From assembly GCA_023434025.1 (NCBI GenBank), contig JAEYTL010000054.1:62001-126000 (forward strand): DNA of 64,000 nucleotides, in the 5' to 3' direction. Position numbers and translations under genes: made by a program. Under the pieces are notes generated by a model. It saw nothing but the letters and a program-made list of their open reading frames with translations. It was not told where the DNA came from and made no database searches. Of the stretch, positions 27,514 to 36,546 are shown one piece after another. Position 1 is the first letter of the stretch; every line of letters starts with the position of its first letter. Source of the DNA: Bacteroidota bacterium (GTDB lineage Bacteria; Bacteroidota; Bacteroidia; Flavobacteriales; Flavobacteriaceae).

Positions 27514-28278
27514 TTGAAGGTATATTTTTTAGGAACAGGAACTTCACAGGGTATTCCGGTCATCGGGAGCAATCATTCCGTTTGCAAAAGTAATGACCCA
27601 AAAGATAAACGACTCCGGGTTTCCGTCTGGGTTTATGATGACAACCATTCATTGGTGATCGATTGCGGTCCTGATTTCAGGCAACAGATGCTCACTTGCG
27701 GGTGTACAAGGTTAGATGCTATGCTCTTTACGCACGAACATGCCGATCATACAGCCGGCTTAGATGATATACGCCCCTTTTTTTTTAAACAGGGTGATAT
27801 ACCGGTTTATGCACACAAGCGGGTAATTCAAAACCTCAAAAAACGGTTTGATTATATTTTTGAGCAAGAGAACAGATACCCCGGTGCTCCCTCCGTGGCT
27901 GTTCATGAAGTATTACCGGATACGGCGTTTAAAATAGGTAAAAAAAACATCATACCTATTCAGGTTATGCATGGCAGTCTTCAGGTATTTGGTTACCGAA
28001 TTGATAATTTTGCTTATTTAACCGATGTGAAAAGTATTGAAGAAAGCGAACTTGAGAAACTGAAAAATTTAGATGTACTGGTTGTGAATGCTTTACGTGA
28101 AGAACCTCATGCTACTCATTTTAATTTGGAGGAAGCCCTGAATTTTATAACTTTGATCAGTCCGAAGCAAAGCTATCTGACCCATATCAGCCACTTACTC
28201 GGGTTTCATGAAGAAGTACAACAAAAGTTACCCCCGAACGTTTATTTAGCATACGATAACCTGGAAATTTCAATTTAA
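27514..28278 (+). CDS. MBL-fold metal-dependent hydrolase (PhnP-like)
   Basis: Metallo-beta-lactamase-fold phosphodiesterase of 254 residues. It starts with the fold's first strand, VYFLGTGTSQGIPVIGS, and has the metal motif FTHEHADHTAGLDDIRPF. Further ligands are in VMHGSLQVFGYRI and TDV, ending with the final His of LTHISHLLGF. Related to PhnP (cyclic phosphate diesterase) and RNase Z-like enzymes; substrate unknown. Start is TTG at 27514, the only one that leaves the first strand intact. Followed by two short exported proteins on the same strand (4 and 35 bases), a likely operon. Confidence 0.88.
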   Translation: MKVYFLGTGTSQGIPVIGSNHSVCKSNDPKDKRLRVSVWVYDDNHSLVIDCGPDFRQQMLTCGCTRLDAMLFTHEHADHTAGLDDIRPFFFKQGDIPVYAHKRVIQNLKKRFDYIFEQENRYPGAPSVAVHEVLPDTAFKIGKKNIIPIQVMHGSLQVFGYRIDNFAYLTDVKSIEESELEKLKNLDVLVVNALREEPHATHFNLEEALNFITLISPKQSYLTHISHLLGFHEEVQQKLPPNVYLAYDNLEISI

Positions 28279-28282
28279 TAAA

Positions 28283-28768
28283 ATGAAAAAGTCATTATTT
28301 CTTTATTTGTTTATTGTCAGTATTTTGATGACAATTTTTACCTATATGTATTACAGTAAAAAAGTTAAGTTTGAAGCAGAACGGTTCGGGAATTTAAAAA
28401 TTAAAATGAACGATACTATTCAAACGTTAACAAACCAGCTGTTTGATGCCAACTATTTTACGTTGCGGAACAATGACAATGCCCAGAATTATTTAGAAGA
28501 TTATTCGATCGACAGGTTAATTCCGAAAATTGAAGCCAATTTAATGGAATTAAATGATCATCCGGAAGGAAATCCGTTGGTTGATTTTGGCAAAATCGAC
28601 GACAGAAAATTTATAATCAATAAAATAAAAGTCCTTAATCACCGTTGGATTATTGCTGATTTTAGTAACGGCGATCTTTGGGGTGAGGTATTACTGCAGT
28701 ATTTTATCGAAAAAGATGAAACCCTGCATTTTAAAATTATTCAATCAACTTTATATCCGAAACAGTAA
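28283..28768 (+). CDS. Membrane-anchored protein of unknown function
   Basis: 161 residues. One N-terminal helix (about residues 4-24) followed by a mixed domain with ERFGNLKIKMNDTIQTLTNQ and the conserved-looking FGKIDDRKFIINKIKVLNHRWIIADFSNGDLWGEVLLQYF. It resembles short flavobacterial proteins of no known role. Lies 4 bases after the MBL hydrolase gene. Confidence 0.65.
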   Translation: MKKSLFLYLFIVSILMTIFTYMYYSKKVKFEAERFGNLKIKMNDTIQTLTNQLFDANYFTLRNNDNAQNYLEDYSIDRLIPKIEANLMELNDHPEGNPLVDFGKIDDRKFIINKIKVLNHRWIIADFSNGDLWGEVLLQYFIEKDETLHFKIIQSTLYPKQ

Positions 28769-28803
28769 ACTTTTGTATATTTAAATCCTTAAATTTTCCG
28801 GCA

Positions 28804-29295
28804 ATGAAAAATGGTTTGCTTTTAGTAGTTTTGGCTTTGGGTATTGTTTCCTGTAAAAAGATTGACAGGGAACCTGAGCCTGAAGTAACGGTTAAGCAAA
28901 CATTGTTAGATACAATTCAGGCTTCTGATAAAGATGAACACGGTTGTTTGGCAGTAGCCGGATATTTTTGGTCTTCGTTAAACAAAGAATGTATAAAGAT
29001 TTACGAATCAGCCATAACGCTTTATCCGCAAACTGATCAAAACAATGAGGATGAAACGAAAAATGCTTACATTGTTTTTGGTGAAAACGGTGGTAATGAA
29101 GCCGAAGTATTTCTCCCAAATCAGGAAAAATCATTAATTCTGATCCGTTCCGAAGAAGGTTATCCCTGGCTGTTTGACAGATGGCAGCTCATTCCAAGGG
29201 ATGGATTTGTACTGAAAAAAGACGATAAAATTCTCTTTTCCGGCGACGGGGGGATTGGTCCGAAAGTAACAGGCAGTGATAAAATAGAGGATTAA
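28804..29295 (+). CDS. Small lipoprotein of unknown function
   Basis: 163 residues with a lipoprotein signal and the lipid Cys at LGIVSC17KK. After an acidic linker a compact domain carries DEHGCLAVAGYFWSSLNKEC and YPWLFDRWQLIPRDGFVLKKDD; a cysteine pair (54, 69) could form a disulfide. No family recognised. Overlaps the stop of the convergent esterase gene by 4 bases. Confidence 0.65.
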   Translation: MKNGLLLVVLALGIVSCKKIDREPEPEVTVKQTLLDTIQASDKDEHGCLAVAGYFWSSLNKECIKIYESAITLYPQTDQNNEDETKNAYIVFGENGGNEAEVFLPNQEKSLILIRSEEGYPWLFDRWQLIPRDGFVLKKDDKILFSGDGGIGPKVTGSDKIED

Positions 29296-29942
29296 TTATT
29301 TCTCTTTTCTTCCAACCAGTTTCTAAAATCAAAAAAGTTTTGCGGAGCTACTCCGTGGCCAACCGGATACTCTTTATACACAAAATCAATTCCTAATTTT
29401 TCCAGAGCCGGACCGGTTTTACGAGCCCAATCTACCGGAATAACCTGATCAACCGTTCCATGCGAAGCAAATATTTTTAAGTGGGAAAAATTGTTTTGCT
29501 CAAAATTTTCCTTAGCCATTTCAGTATTCAGGTAGCCGCTCATGGCCACTATTTTTGAAACTTTCTCCGGATAGGATAGAGCAACGGCATAACTCAGAAT
29601 TGCCCCCTGACTGAATCCGATCAGGGTAATTTTTTGGTTATCGACAGGATATTTTACGGTTAGTTCATCAATAAAACTAATAATTAAATCACGGGATTGC
29701 CGGGCTTGATTCACATCAGAAAATTTAGTGTCATCGGCATCAAAATTAATGGCATACCAGGCATAACTTCCATACATCAGCGGATAAGGAGCCTGAGCTG
29801 AAATCACATAGTATTCCTCCGGAAGTTCCGAAGCAAAAGAAAATAAATCTTCTTCATTGCTTCCGTAACCATGTAGCAAAAGCAATAACGGGTTTTTGTC
29901 CTGAATGATTTTTGGTTCCCGAATTAAATAGTGTAACGACAT
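29292..29942 (-). CDS. Phospholipase/carboxylesterase family alpha/beta-hydrolase
   Basis: Cytoplasmic esterase of 216 residues. Catalytic triad: nucleophile Ser in IGFSQGAIL, Asp in GTVDQVIPVDWA and His in YPVGHGVAPQ. LLLHGYGSNEEDLFSF holds the oxyanion-hole residues. Close to bacterial carboxylesterase 1/acyl-protein thioesterase types. Last gene of the operon BatA-like - PyrC-like - DUF4870 - esterase, 2 bases after its upstream neighbour. Confidence 0.9.
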   Translation of the reverse strand: MSLHYLIREPKIIQDKNPLLLLLHGYGSNEEDLFSFASELPEEYYVISAQAPYPLMYGSYAWYAINFDADDTKFSDVNQARQSRDLIISFIDELTVKYPVDNQKITLIGFSQGAILSYAVALSYPEKVSKIVAMSGYLNTEMAKENFEQNNFSHLKIFASHGTVDQVIPVDWARKTGPALEKLGIDFVYKEYPVGHGVAPQNFFDFRNWLEEKRNN

Positions 29943-29944
29943 GT

Positions 29945-30256
29945 TTACAGGCTTTTAAAAATAGTTTGATAAAAATCGCCCACCAAAGGCACTTTTTTTT
30001 CTTCTCCGTTCAAGGCTCCCATAAAACCGTAAATCCATAAAATAAAGAAGAATATATAAAAAGCAGAAGAAACCATCCAACTGTCAAAATACCCTATCGG
30101 ATAACCCAAAAGAAAGAAGGTGATAAAAATTCCCAACGCCTGTCGGATGTGAAAACTGGCAAATGAGCTTTTGTTTTCGTTGTTCATAAAGATGGCAATC
30201 ACCGCACCGATAATTGTTAAATAAGCTACTATGGCTGCGTTTTTATTTTGTTCCAT
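29945..30256 (-). CDS. DUF4870 family membrane protein
   Basis: 103 residues with about four membrane-associated segments (residues 8-25, 41-54, 58-79 and 83-85 region). SFASFHIRQALGIFITFF is the family hallmark, where an amphipathic helix is followed by a transmembrane helix. Function unknown. Its ATG overlaps the TAA of the PyrC-like gene by one base (TAATG), so the two are coupled. Confidence 0.8.
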   Translation of the reverse strand: MEQNKNAAIVAYLTIIGAVIAIFMNNENKSSFASFHIRQALGIFITFFLLGYPIGYFDSWMVSSAFYIFFFILWIYGFMGALNGEEKKVPLVGDFYQTIFKSL

Positions 30257-31509
30257 TATGCTAAAATTAATTTCCCGTTACTATAAATTCCATATACTTT
30301 TCCTTTCATCTGTTCACCTAAAAAAGCTGAGTTTTTAGATTTTGAAAGGATACTTTCTTTGGTAAATACCCAATCTGACTCCGGATTAAAAAAGGTTAAA
30401 TCGGCTTTTGAGCCTTCCTGAATAAGGGTGTTTTCAATGCCGAATATTTTTTTTCCGAAGGTTAGTTTGCTTATAATTACATCCAGCGGAAGTACACGCA
30501 GCAATGCTCCGAAAGTACTTTCCAAACCAATGGTGCCGTTTTTGGCCAGGTCAAATTCCATCTTTTTGTGTTCTATATCCATCGGATTGTGGTCTGAAGT
30601 AATCAGATCAATCGTACCGTCTAACACACCTTGAATTAATGCTTTTCGTGTATTTTCATCCCGCAGGGGCGGACTTACTTTCATTCTTGTATCAAACTCA
30701 GTTAGCTTTTTATCGGTCAGTACCAGATGATGCACGGCTACGCTGCACGTTACCTGTAATCCTTTTATTTTGGCTTGTTTGATTAATTCTACCGATCGGG
30801 CTGAAGAAATAGTGGGAAGATGTAATTTTCCTCCGGTATATTCCAACAAAAACAAATTTCGGGCAATTACTAATTCTTCTGCTAAGGCGGGAATTCCTTT
30901 TAAGCCTAATCGGGTAGAAACCATTCCTTCATGCACTACACCGTTTCCTTTTATTTTTTCATCCTGCGAAAAAGCAATGACCATTCCGTCAAAATCCTGT
31001 ACATACTGCAACCCGATTTTCAATAGATTAGCATTGGTTATATTTTTTCCGTAATCGCCAAAAGCAACAGCTCCGGCATTTTTCATATCAAATAATTCGG
31101 CCAGATCGGTTCCTTCCGAACCCTTGGTCAACGCTCCGATTGGAAACAAGCTTACCGCCTGGTCTCTCGATTTCTCCTTTACAAAACGGATGTGCGACTG
31201 GTTATCAATTACCGGAAAGGAATTGGGCTGCAATGCCACCGCCGTAAATCCGCTTTTTGCCGCTACGGTTAATCCGTTGGCAATGGTCTCGCGGTCTTCA
31301 AATCCCGGTTCACCAAACGAAACCGAACTGTCAAACCATCCGCTGGACAAATGAAGATTTTCTAATTGAATTTCTTCGGCACCTTGTTCTGCCGGTAAAT
31401 TGATGCCGATTTTTTCAATCGTGCCGCCCACAATTTTCAGGTCGGTTTTCTGCCTGTGATATAATCCGTTGGGATCGACGAGGGTTGCATTTCGAATGAT
31501 TAGTTTCAT
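30256..31509 (-). CDS. Dihydroorotase-like protein lacking metal ligands
   Basis: Homologue of class I dihydroorotase (PyrC), 417 residues from ATG 31509. The longer frame to 31578 would add a Cys-rich non-homologous stretch and was rejected; the chosen ATG overlaps the upstream stop as ATGA. The usual DxHxH after strand 1 is DSSVS (residues 60-64), so both metal histidines are serines. The HCED motif reads FSQDE, and the H of HVST is Thr233. Asp152 (FGDYG) and Asp306 (SDHNP) remain. Four of six metal ligands are lost, so catalysis is unlikely. A role as a non-catalytic partner of aspartate carbamoyltransferase (PyrC'-like) is inferred. A true dihydroorotase should exist elsewhere. Confidence 0.9.
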   Translation of the reverse strand: MKLIIRNATLVDPNGLYHRQKTDLKIVGGTIEKIGINLPAEQGAEEIQLENLHLSSGWFDSSVSFGEPGFEDRETIANGLTVAAKSGFTAVALQPNSFPVIDNQSHIRFVKEKSRDQAVSLFPIGALTKGSEGTDLAELFDMKNAGAVAFGDYGKNITNANLLKIGLQYVQDFDGMVIAFSQDEKIKGNGVVHEGMVSTRLGLKGIPALAEELVIARNLFLLEYTGGKLHLPTISSARSVELIKQAKIKGLQVTCSVAVHHLVLTDKKLTEFDTRMKVSPPLRDENTRKALIQGVLDGTIDLITSDHNPMDIEHKKMEFDLAKNGTIGLESTFGALLRVLPLDVIISKLTFGKKIFGIENTLIQEGSKADLTFFNPESDWVFTKESILSKSKNSAFLGEQMKGKVYGIYSNGKLILA

Positions 31510-33443
31510 TTTACCAATTTTTGAATGAGTATTTCCAGAACAACAAACAACAGGGTCAGAACAACAAACCATTTCCACAACACATTGTCGGTTCGGTTGG
31601 TTTGCAAGGTATCAAAAACAGCTTCTAAGGAAGTACTGTTTTCGTAAGTATCCAATAAGTTAGAATTATCCAAACGCAGATCACTTTCGGTTCTCGGATA
31701 ATTAAAACTGATGTTTTTAATGATGGTATTATCTTTTAAAGCATTATAATTCCCTGCCTGTGCCGGGTTTTCAGAAAACGTCAGTTTTACTTTATGATTC
31801 AGGATTTGTTGCTGTGGAATGAATTTTTCACCATTTATATCCGAAGAAACCACCGAAATAATTTCATCTTTCGATAAAAGCTGGTCAATCGTAATGGGAG
31901 AAGTTGTGCCAACTGTCAACGCATTGATTCCCGATTTGGCACTTTGAAAGGCCATGTTGTAAAAGGTTGGCACAATGAGCGGTGAATTCTTGAAATTGGA
32001 ATTTTCGTGGCTGATTGGAGCTGAAAAAACATAAAAAGAAGCCAATGAATTGGATACTGCCGTTAAAAACGGGCGTTGGTCTTCATACGTCAGTATAGCC
32101 GGATAAGTACTTTTTAAATCAAAACTACCTTTGGTATTCGGGTATTGAAAATTATCAGCCTTTTTTTCAAAAACACCGTTATATAAAGGATGTGCAAAGG
32201 ATATGGAAGTGATTTGTTTTTCTTTTCGGCTAAAATCGCTTATCGAAAACGAACCGAAATTAAGCAATAACCGGTTTATGTTTTCGGCTTTATTTTCTTC
32301 AGAAGGAATAAAGATTACATGACCGCCTTTTTCATAAAAAGCTTTTAAGGTGGTCTGAAGTGCCTGTGGAATTTCTTTTATTTCGTTCAAAAGAATTGCA
32401 TCTTGTTTTTCCAACAGATTATAATCCAGTGCTTTCAGTTCATATTGCGAAAAAACGAACTCCTTTTCAGTATAAATCTTGGTTAGGAATTGATTTTTAG
32501 TGGCATCGCCAATGGCTAACACATTTACTTTCTCCGGTTTAGAAATGCTGAAATAGTAATAATTATCATAATCCAAACCCGGTTCCTCAATCAAAACATA
32601 GCCATTGAAATCGGCTTTGGGAATTGTAAAAAGTAGTTCTTTGTCCGCTTGTTCAAGTTTTACCAGTGTTTTAGCGATGAGCTGTTTTTGGTTGTAAACC
32701 GCTACCGGAATTTCCTGTTCATACGTGCCGAATGATTTCAGTCTGACACCAATTTCATAAAAGTTATCCAGTGTTTGATGCAAATAAACACTATCCACCG
32801 CTACATTGTTTTTTTGTTCCGGTTTGGGAATGACAAAAACAGGAGACAGGGTTTCATCGATCGGTTTTAATTCACCAGCCTGTAGATTTACGGCATCGGT
32901 AATCACCACCACGTCTTTGTTAAAAGGTGTTTTTCGGGATTTGATTTTTGTTAATTGCTGGTCCAATTGAAAAGAAGTAGCACTGTATGCCAGATTCATC
33001 AATTCTTTTTGAACAGATTTGATGTCGGTATTCCAATATACATTATCGTTGGTGAGCAAGGAAAACGTTGCGTTTTCAGGCGTTTTTTCGAGTAATTCCT
33101 GAACGGCTCTTTTCAGCAATTCACCTTGTTTCCCTTTGGCCTGCATGCTGAACGAGTTATCCAAAACCACATACAATTCATTGGTAACACCTTTACTGTC
33201 TTTGGCTTTAAAAAAAGGTTGAGCAAAGGCAATGATTAAAGCGGTTAATAATAACAAGCGGGAGGTTAACAACAACCATTTTTTCAGTTTAGAACTTTTT
33301 CGGGTTTGAACAGAAAGCTCTTTTAAAAACTTTACATTGGTAAAATATTCCTTTTTGAAACGCCTGAGCTGGAATAAATGCACTAAAATTGGAATGACCA
33401 ATAAAAAGAGAAAATACAGAATTTCGGGATGTTTAAACTGCAT
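31506..33443 (-). CDS. BatA-like membrane protein with von Willebrand A domain
   Basis: About 645 residues from ATG 33443; I chose that ATG because the longer frame begins with TTG 33461 and this start gives the usual MQFKHPEILYFLFLLVIP. Two N-terminal membrane helices (about 9-26 and 54-72), a vWA-like domain with a MIDAS-type VVLDNSFSM, a long periplasmic part with a glutamine-amidotransferase-like segment, and a last helix near the C-terminus. In Bacteroidota such proteins occur in Bat (aerotolerance) clusters and in uncharacterised contexts. The ATGA overlap with the PyrC-like gene indicates coupled translation. Confidence 0.85.
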   Translation of the reverse strand: MQFKHPEILYFLFLLVIPILVHLFQLRRFKKEYFTNVKFLKELSVQTRKSSKLKKWLLLTSRLLLLTALIIAFAQPFFKAKDSKGVTNELYVVLDNSFSMQAKGKQGELLKRAVQELLEKTPENATFSLLTNDNVYWNTDIKSVQKELMNLAYSATSFQLDQQLTKIKSRKTPFNKDVVVITDAVNLQAGELKPIDETLSPVFVIPKPEQKNNVAVDSVYLHQTLDNFYEIGVRLKSFGTYEQEIPVAVYNQKQLIAKTLVKLEQADKELLFTIPKADFNGYVLIEEPGLDYDNYYYFSISKPEKVNVLAIGDATKNQFLTKIYTEKEFVFSQYELKALDYNLLEKQDAILLNEIKEIPQALQTTLKAFYEKGGHVIFIPSEENKAENINRLLLNFGSFSISDFSRKEKQITSISFAHPLYNGVFEKKADNFQYPNTKGSFDLKSTYPAILTYEDQRPFLTAVSNSLASFYVFSAPISHENSNFKNSPLIVPTFYNMAFQSAKSGINALTVGTTSPITIDQLLSKDEIISVVSSDINGEKFIPQQQILNHKVKLTFSENPAQAGNYNALKDNTIIKNISFNYPRTESDLRLDNSNLLDTYENSTSLEAVFDTLQTNRTDNVLWKWFVVLTLLFVVLEILIQKLVK

Positions 33444-33533
33444 TAATTGAAAGTTTGTCAAAGATAAACTTTATATTTTAATAGCACAAATCAAAAGTGT
33501 TAAGCAAAAGCGAAAGATTTTAAATGCGGAAAA

Positions 33534-34877
33534 TTATCTTTTCTTTCTTTTTTCCGCCCTTTTTCGTTCAACAGCCCGGTTTCTGGATTCGGTCTTGCGG
33601 GGCGTTCGCTTTCCGGGTCCGCCTAAATTCACCTTTTTGTTTTTGTCTTTCTTCTCATGAAATGCTTCACCGCCTTCTTTTTTAGGCCGTTTTAAAAGCA
33701 TTTTTATTTTTTTCTTTTCTTTTTCAAATTCCAGTAGTTTTTCTTCAATTTCAATGTCGGGAAGTGATAAAACCGTGATTTCCTTTTCCATTAAAATTTC
33801 GGCTTCCAGTTGAATTTCTTCTTCTTTCGGGCTGATTAAACTAATTGCCGTACCCGATTTATCTGCACGTCCGGTTCTGCCGATCCGGTGAATGTATTGT
33901 TCAGGAATCTCAGGAAATTCCATATTCACAACGTGGGTAATGTCTGAAATATCCAAACCACGGGCCATGACATCGGTGGTTACAATTCCCCGGATGGTTC
34001 CGGCCTGAAAAGCAGCCATCGTATTCAAACGGTAATTCTGGGATTTGTTGGAATGAATTAAGCCAAACTGTTCCGGAAATTCTTCTTCCAAGGCATTAAA
34101 AACCAAATCAGCTGTTTTTTTATTGTTGATAAAAATAAGCAGTCGTGACATACGATCATCGGTATGCAGCAGTTTTTTGATTAAGTTTAATTTGGTCAGA
34201 AAATTGGGTACTTTGTAAGCAAGCTGAGCAATTTTTTCCAACGGTGTACCGGAGGGGGCCAAGGAAACTTCTTCCGGAAAATCAAAATACTCATCCAGCA
34301 TTTCATCTACTTCTTCGGTCATGGTTGCCGAAAATAAAATATTTTGTCGTTTTGCTTTTAACATCGACAGGATAGAAGTCACCTGAAAACGAAAACCCAG
34401 GTTGAGCATTTCGTCAAATTCATCAATCACCAGCTTTTGAATTTCATCAAAACGAACCACATTATCCAGAGCCAGATCCATCACCCGTCCTGGTGTGCCT
34501 ACCAAAATGTCAACCCCTTCATAAACGGCTGTTTTCTGGGTGTTGATATTTACCCCGCCGTAAACGGCTAATGTCCGGACGGACATGTATTGTGTCAATT
34601 TTACAACTTCTTCGGCCACCTGCACCACCAATTCACGGGTTGGCACTAAAATCAAAACACGGGGGGTGTGTGTATTTTGAAATTTCCAGTGCTTTAAAAT
34701 AGGTAGCAGGTATGCAAAGGTTTTTCCGGTTCCGGTTTGGGCAATTCCCATCATGTCGCGACCGGATAAAATAACCGGCATCGATTTAATCTGAATAGGA
34801 GTAGGGTTTGTAAAACCTAATTCATCAATAGCCTTTTGTAATGATTTAGGTAAATCAAAATCCGCAAAAGTAGTCAT
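33534..34877 (-). CDS. DEAD-box RNA helicase
   Basis: ATP-dependent RNA helicase, 447 residues, of the RhlE/DeaD kind. Motifs in order: Q motif (GFTNPTPIQIKSMP), Walker A AQTGTGKT, PTRELVVQ, motif II VIDEFDEML (DEFD in place of DEAD), SAT (LFSATMT), GLIHSNKSQ and HRIGRTGRADKSG. The tail from about residue 380 is Lys/Arg-rich, for RNA binding. Roles in ribosome assembly or cold adaptation are usual for the family. 54 bases after the TIGR02757 gene. Confidence 0.95.
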   Translation of the reverse strand: MTTFADFDLPKSLQKAIDELGFTNPTPIQIKSMPVILSGRDMMGIAQTGTGKTFAYLLPILKHWKFQNTHTPRVLILVPTRELVVQVAEEVVKLTQYMSVRTLAVYGGVNINTQKTAVYEGVDILVGTPGRVMDLALDNVVRFDEIQKLVIDEFDEMLNLGFRFQVTSILSMLKAKRQNILFSATMTEEVDEMLDEYFDFPEEVSLAPSGTPLEKIAQLAYKVPNFLTKLNLIKKLLHTDDRMSRLLIFINNKKTADLVFNALEEEFPEQFGLIHSNKSQNYRLNTMAAFQAGTIRGIVTTDVMARGLDISDITHVVNMEFPEIPEQYIHRIGRTGRADKSGTAISLISPKEEEIQLEAEILMEKEITVLSLPDIEIEEKLLEFEKEKKKIKMLLKRPKKEGGEAFHEKKDKNKKVNLGGPGKRTPRKTESRNRAVERKRAEKRKKR

Positions 34878-34931
34878 AAGAGGATAATTTTGGCCAAAGG
34901 TACGGAATTTTAAATCAACGCCTGTAGGGGA

Positions 34932-35696
34932 TTAAAAACCTTCAAAAACACCCAGCCCAAAGAGTGCAAAATCATATTTTACCGGATCATTTTTATCCAA
35001 TGCCTGTAAGTTGGAATCCAATTCAAAAAGTGCTTTTGCGTCATTTTGCTTTCGTCTAAGCAACCCTAATTTCCTTGCTACATTTCCGGAGTGAACATCG
35101 AGCGGACAGGAAAGCTGTGCGGGTGAAATAGCTCTCCAAATACCGAGGTCAACTCCGGCCTTATCGTTTCTGACCATCCATCGCAAAAACATATTGATGC
35201 GTTTGGCGGCCGAATTATTCACCGGATCTGAAACATGCTTCTGCGTGCGGTAATCGTGTTCAATTTCAAAGAATATACTTTTGAAGTTCGATATGTTTTG
35301 CTGTAAAGTGTTGGTCTGTATGTTTTTGCTGAAAACAGCTTCTAATCCGGCATGATTCTGATAGATATGTTTCAGGCTTTTTATAAAGGTAGCACAATCA
35401 TTACCGTTAAAGGTACGATGAACAAAATCACTTAGTCTTTCCAAGTCATTTTGGTTGTGATTCATAACAAAATCATAAGGAGAGTTTCCTAATTTAGTCA
35501 TTAATTTCTGACTGTTACGGATAATCATTTTGCGGTTTCCCCATGAAATGGTGGCGGTCAAAAATCCTGAAATCTCAATATCTTCTTTTAATGTATAAAG
35601 ATGCGGAATCTGTATCGGGTCACTTTCAATAAATGTCGGATGGTTGTACAGTTGAACTTTTTCGTCTAAAAATTCTTTTAATTCAGCCTGATTCAT
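34932..35696 (-). CDS. TIGR02757 family protein
   Basis: 254 residues, cytoplasmic. Recognisable from TATISWGNRKMIIRNSQKLM, SPYDFVMNH, RWMVRNDKAGVDLGIW and PLDVHSGNVARKLGLLRRKQ. The last part resembles the helix-hairpin-helix region of DNA glycosylases (PLDVHSG aligns with the catalytic VDTHV region of endonuclease III, with Asp kept), so a nucleic-acid enzyme is likely but not shown. Its ATG overlaps the upstream LolD-like TAA by one base. Confidence 0.85.
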   Translation of the reverse strand: MNQAELKEFLDEKVQLYNHPTFIESDPIQIPHLYTLKEDIEISGFLTATISWGNRKMIIRNSQKLMTKLGNSPYDFVMNHNQNDLERLSDFVHRTFNGNDCATFIKSLKHIYQNHAGLEAVFSKNIQTNTLQQNISNFKSIFFEIEHDYRTQKHVSDPVNNSAAKRINMFLRWMVRNDKAGVDLGIWRAISPAQLSCPLDVHSGNVARKLGLLRRKQNDAKALFELDSNLQALDKNDPVKYDFALFGLGVFEGF

Positions 35697-36412
35697 TAAA
35701 CGGTTACGTTTGGTAGCGATGAAAAATCTATCCAGCCGGCATTTTGATCAAATAAACCATCTTTCATCACAAGTTTCCGATCAGCCATGTTAGCCAGGGT
35801 TTCGTTGTGGGTTACAATCACAAATGTCTGTCCGAATTCATCCCTTAATTTAAAAAACAATTCATGTAGATTTTCAGCAGATGCAGTATCTAAATTCCCC
35901 GAAGGCTCATCGGCAAAAATCACGCTAGGTTTATTGATCAAAGCCCGGGCAACGGCTACCCGTTGCTGCTCTCCCCCGGAAAGTTCTCCCGGTTTATGAT
36001 CCATACGATGTGACAAACCTAAATAATCAAGCAGTTTTTTTGCTTCATCTTCGGCCTCGGTTTTGGTTTTTCCGGCGATAAAGGCCGGAATACAAACATT
36101 TTCCAAAGCAGTAAATTCAGGCAGTAGCTGATGAAATTGAAAAATAAACCCCAGCTTTAAATTTCTGAATTTCGACAGTTGCTTATCTGTCATGTTTAAA
36201 ACATTTTCTCCATCAATACTTAATTCGGTTCCGTTTTCACGATGGGGCTTTTCTAACGTGCCCAGAATTTGCAGTAATGTGGTTTTTCCGGCACCGGATG
36301 CACCTACTATTGAAACAATTTCGCCTTTTTTGATAGAAAGATTAACCCCTTTTAAAACATGTAACTGATCAAAATATTTATGTATCCCTTTTGCTTGTAT
36401 CATGTGAAACAT
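35696..36412 (-). CDS. ABC transporter ATP-binding protein (LolD/MacB type)
   Basis: ATPase subunit, 238 residues. Walker [12 protein letters not shown]-loop [18 protein letters not shown], signature [16 protein letters not shown], Walker [14 protein letters not shown] and H-loop [20 protein letters not shown] is characteristic of the LolD/MacB/FtsE set, which extract lipoproteins or export from the periplasm. No permease gene adjoins, so its membrane partner is encoded elsewhere. ATG at 36403 (three codons in) gives the common family start [11 protein letters not shown] and may be the true start. Confidence 0.92.
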   Translation of the reverse strand: MFHMIQAKGIHKYFDQLHVLKGVNLSIKKGEIVSIVGASGAGKTTLLQILGTLEKPHRENGTELSIDGENVLNMTDKQLSKFRNLKLGFIFQFHQLLPEFTALENVCIPAFIAGKTKTEAEDEAKKLLDYLGLSHRMDHKPGELSGGEQQRVAVARALINKPSVIFADEPSGNLDTASAENLHELFFKLRDEFGQTFVIVTHNETLANMADRKLVMKDGLFDQNAGWIDFSSLPNVTV

Positions 36413-36492
36413 TTTTTACAAAGTAACAAAGATTTTAAAGATTTTTGAACCCAATCAGTTCTATTTATCGTACTATAAATAATAAAATTACG

Positions 36493-36539
36493 TTAAACAA
36501 ATTATTTTGTTTAATATTATCTTACATTTGTTAAACAAA
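36493..36539. promoter_or_regulatory. Operator-like inverted repeats over the msrA promoter
   Basis: TTAAACAAA (36493-36501) / TTTGTTTAA (36506-36514) is a perfect 9-base inverted repeat with a 4-base spacer. A second site TTTGTTAAACAAA (36527-36539) is also palindromic and overlaps the presumed -7 element TACATTTG (36523-36530). Position over a promoter fits a repressor. No regulator gene is adjacent. Confidence 0.55.
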
Positions 36540-36546
36540 ATAAATT

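Noticed and set aside
31510..31578. N-terminal extension of the dihydroorotase-like gene (Cys-rich)
   Set aside because: It is the BatA-like gene read in another frame; ATG 31509 with the ATGA overlap fits the family start.
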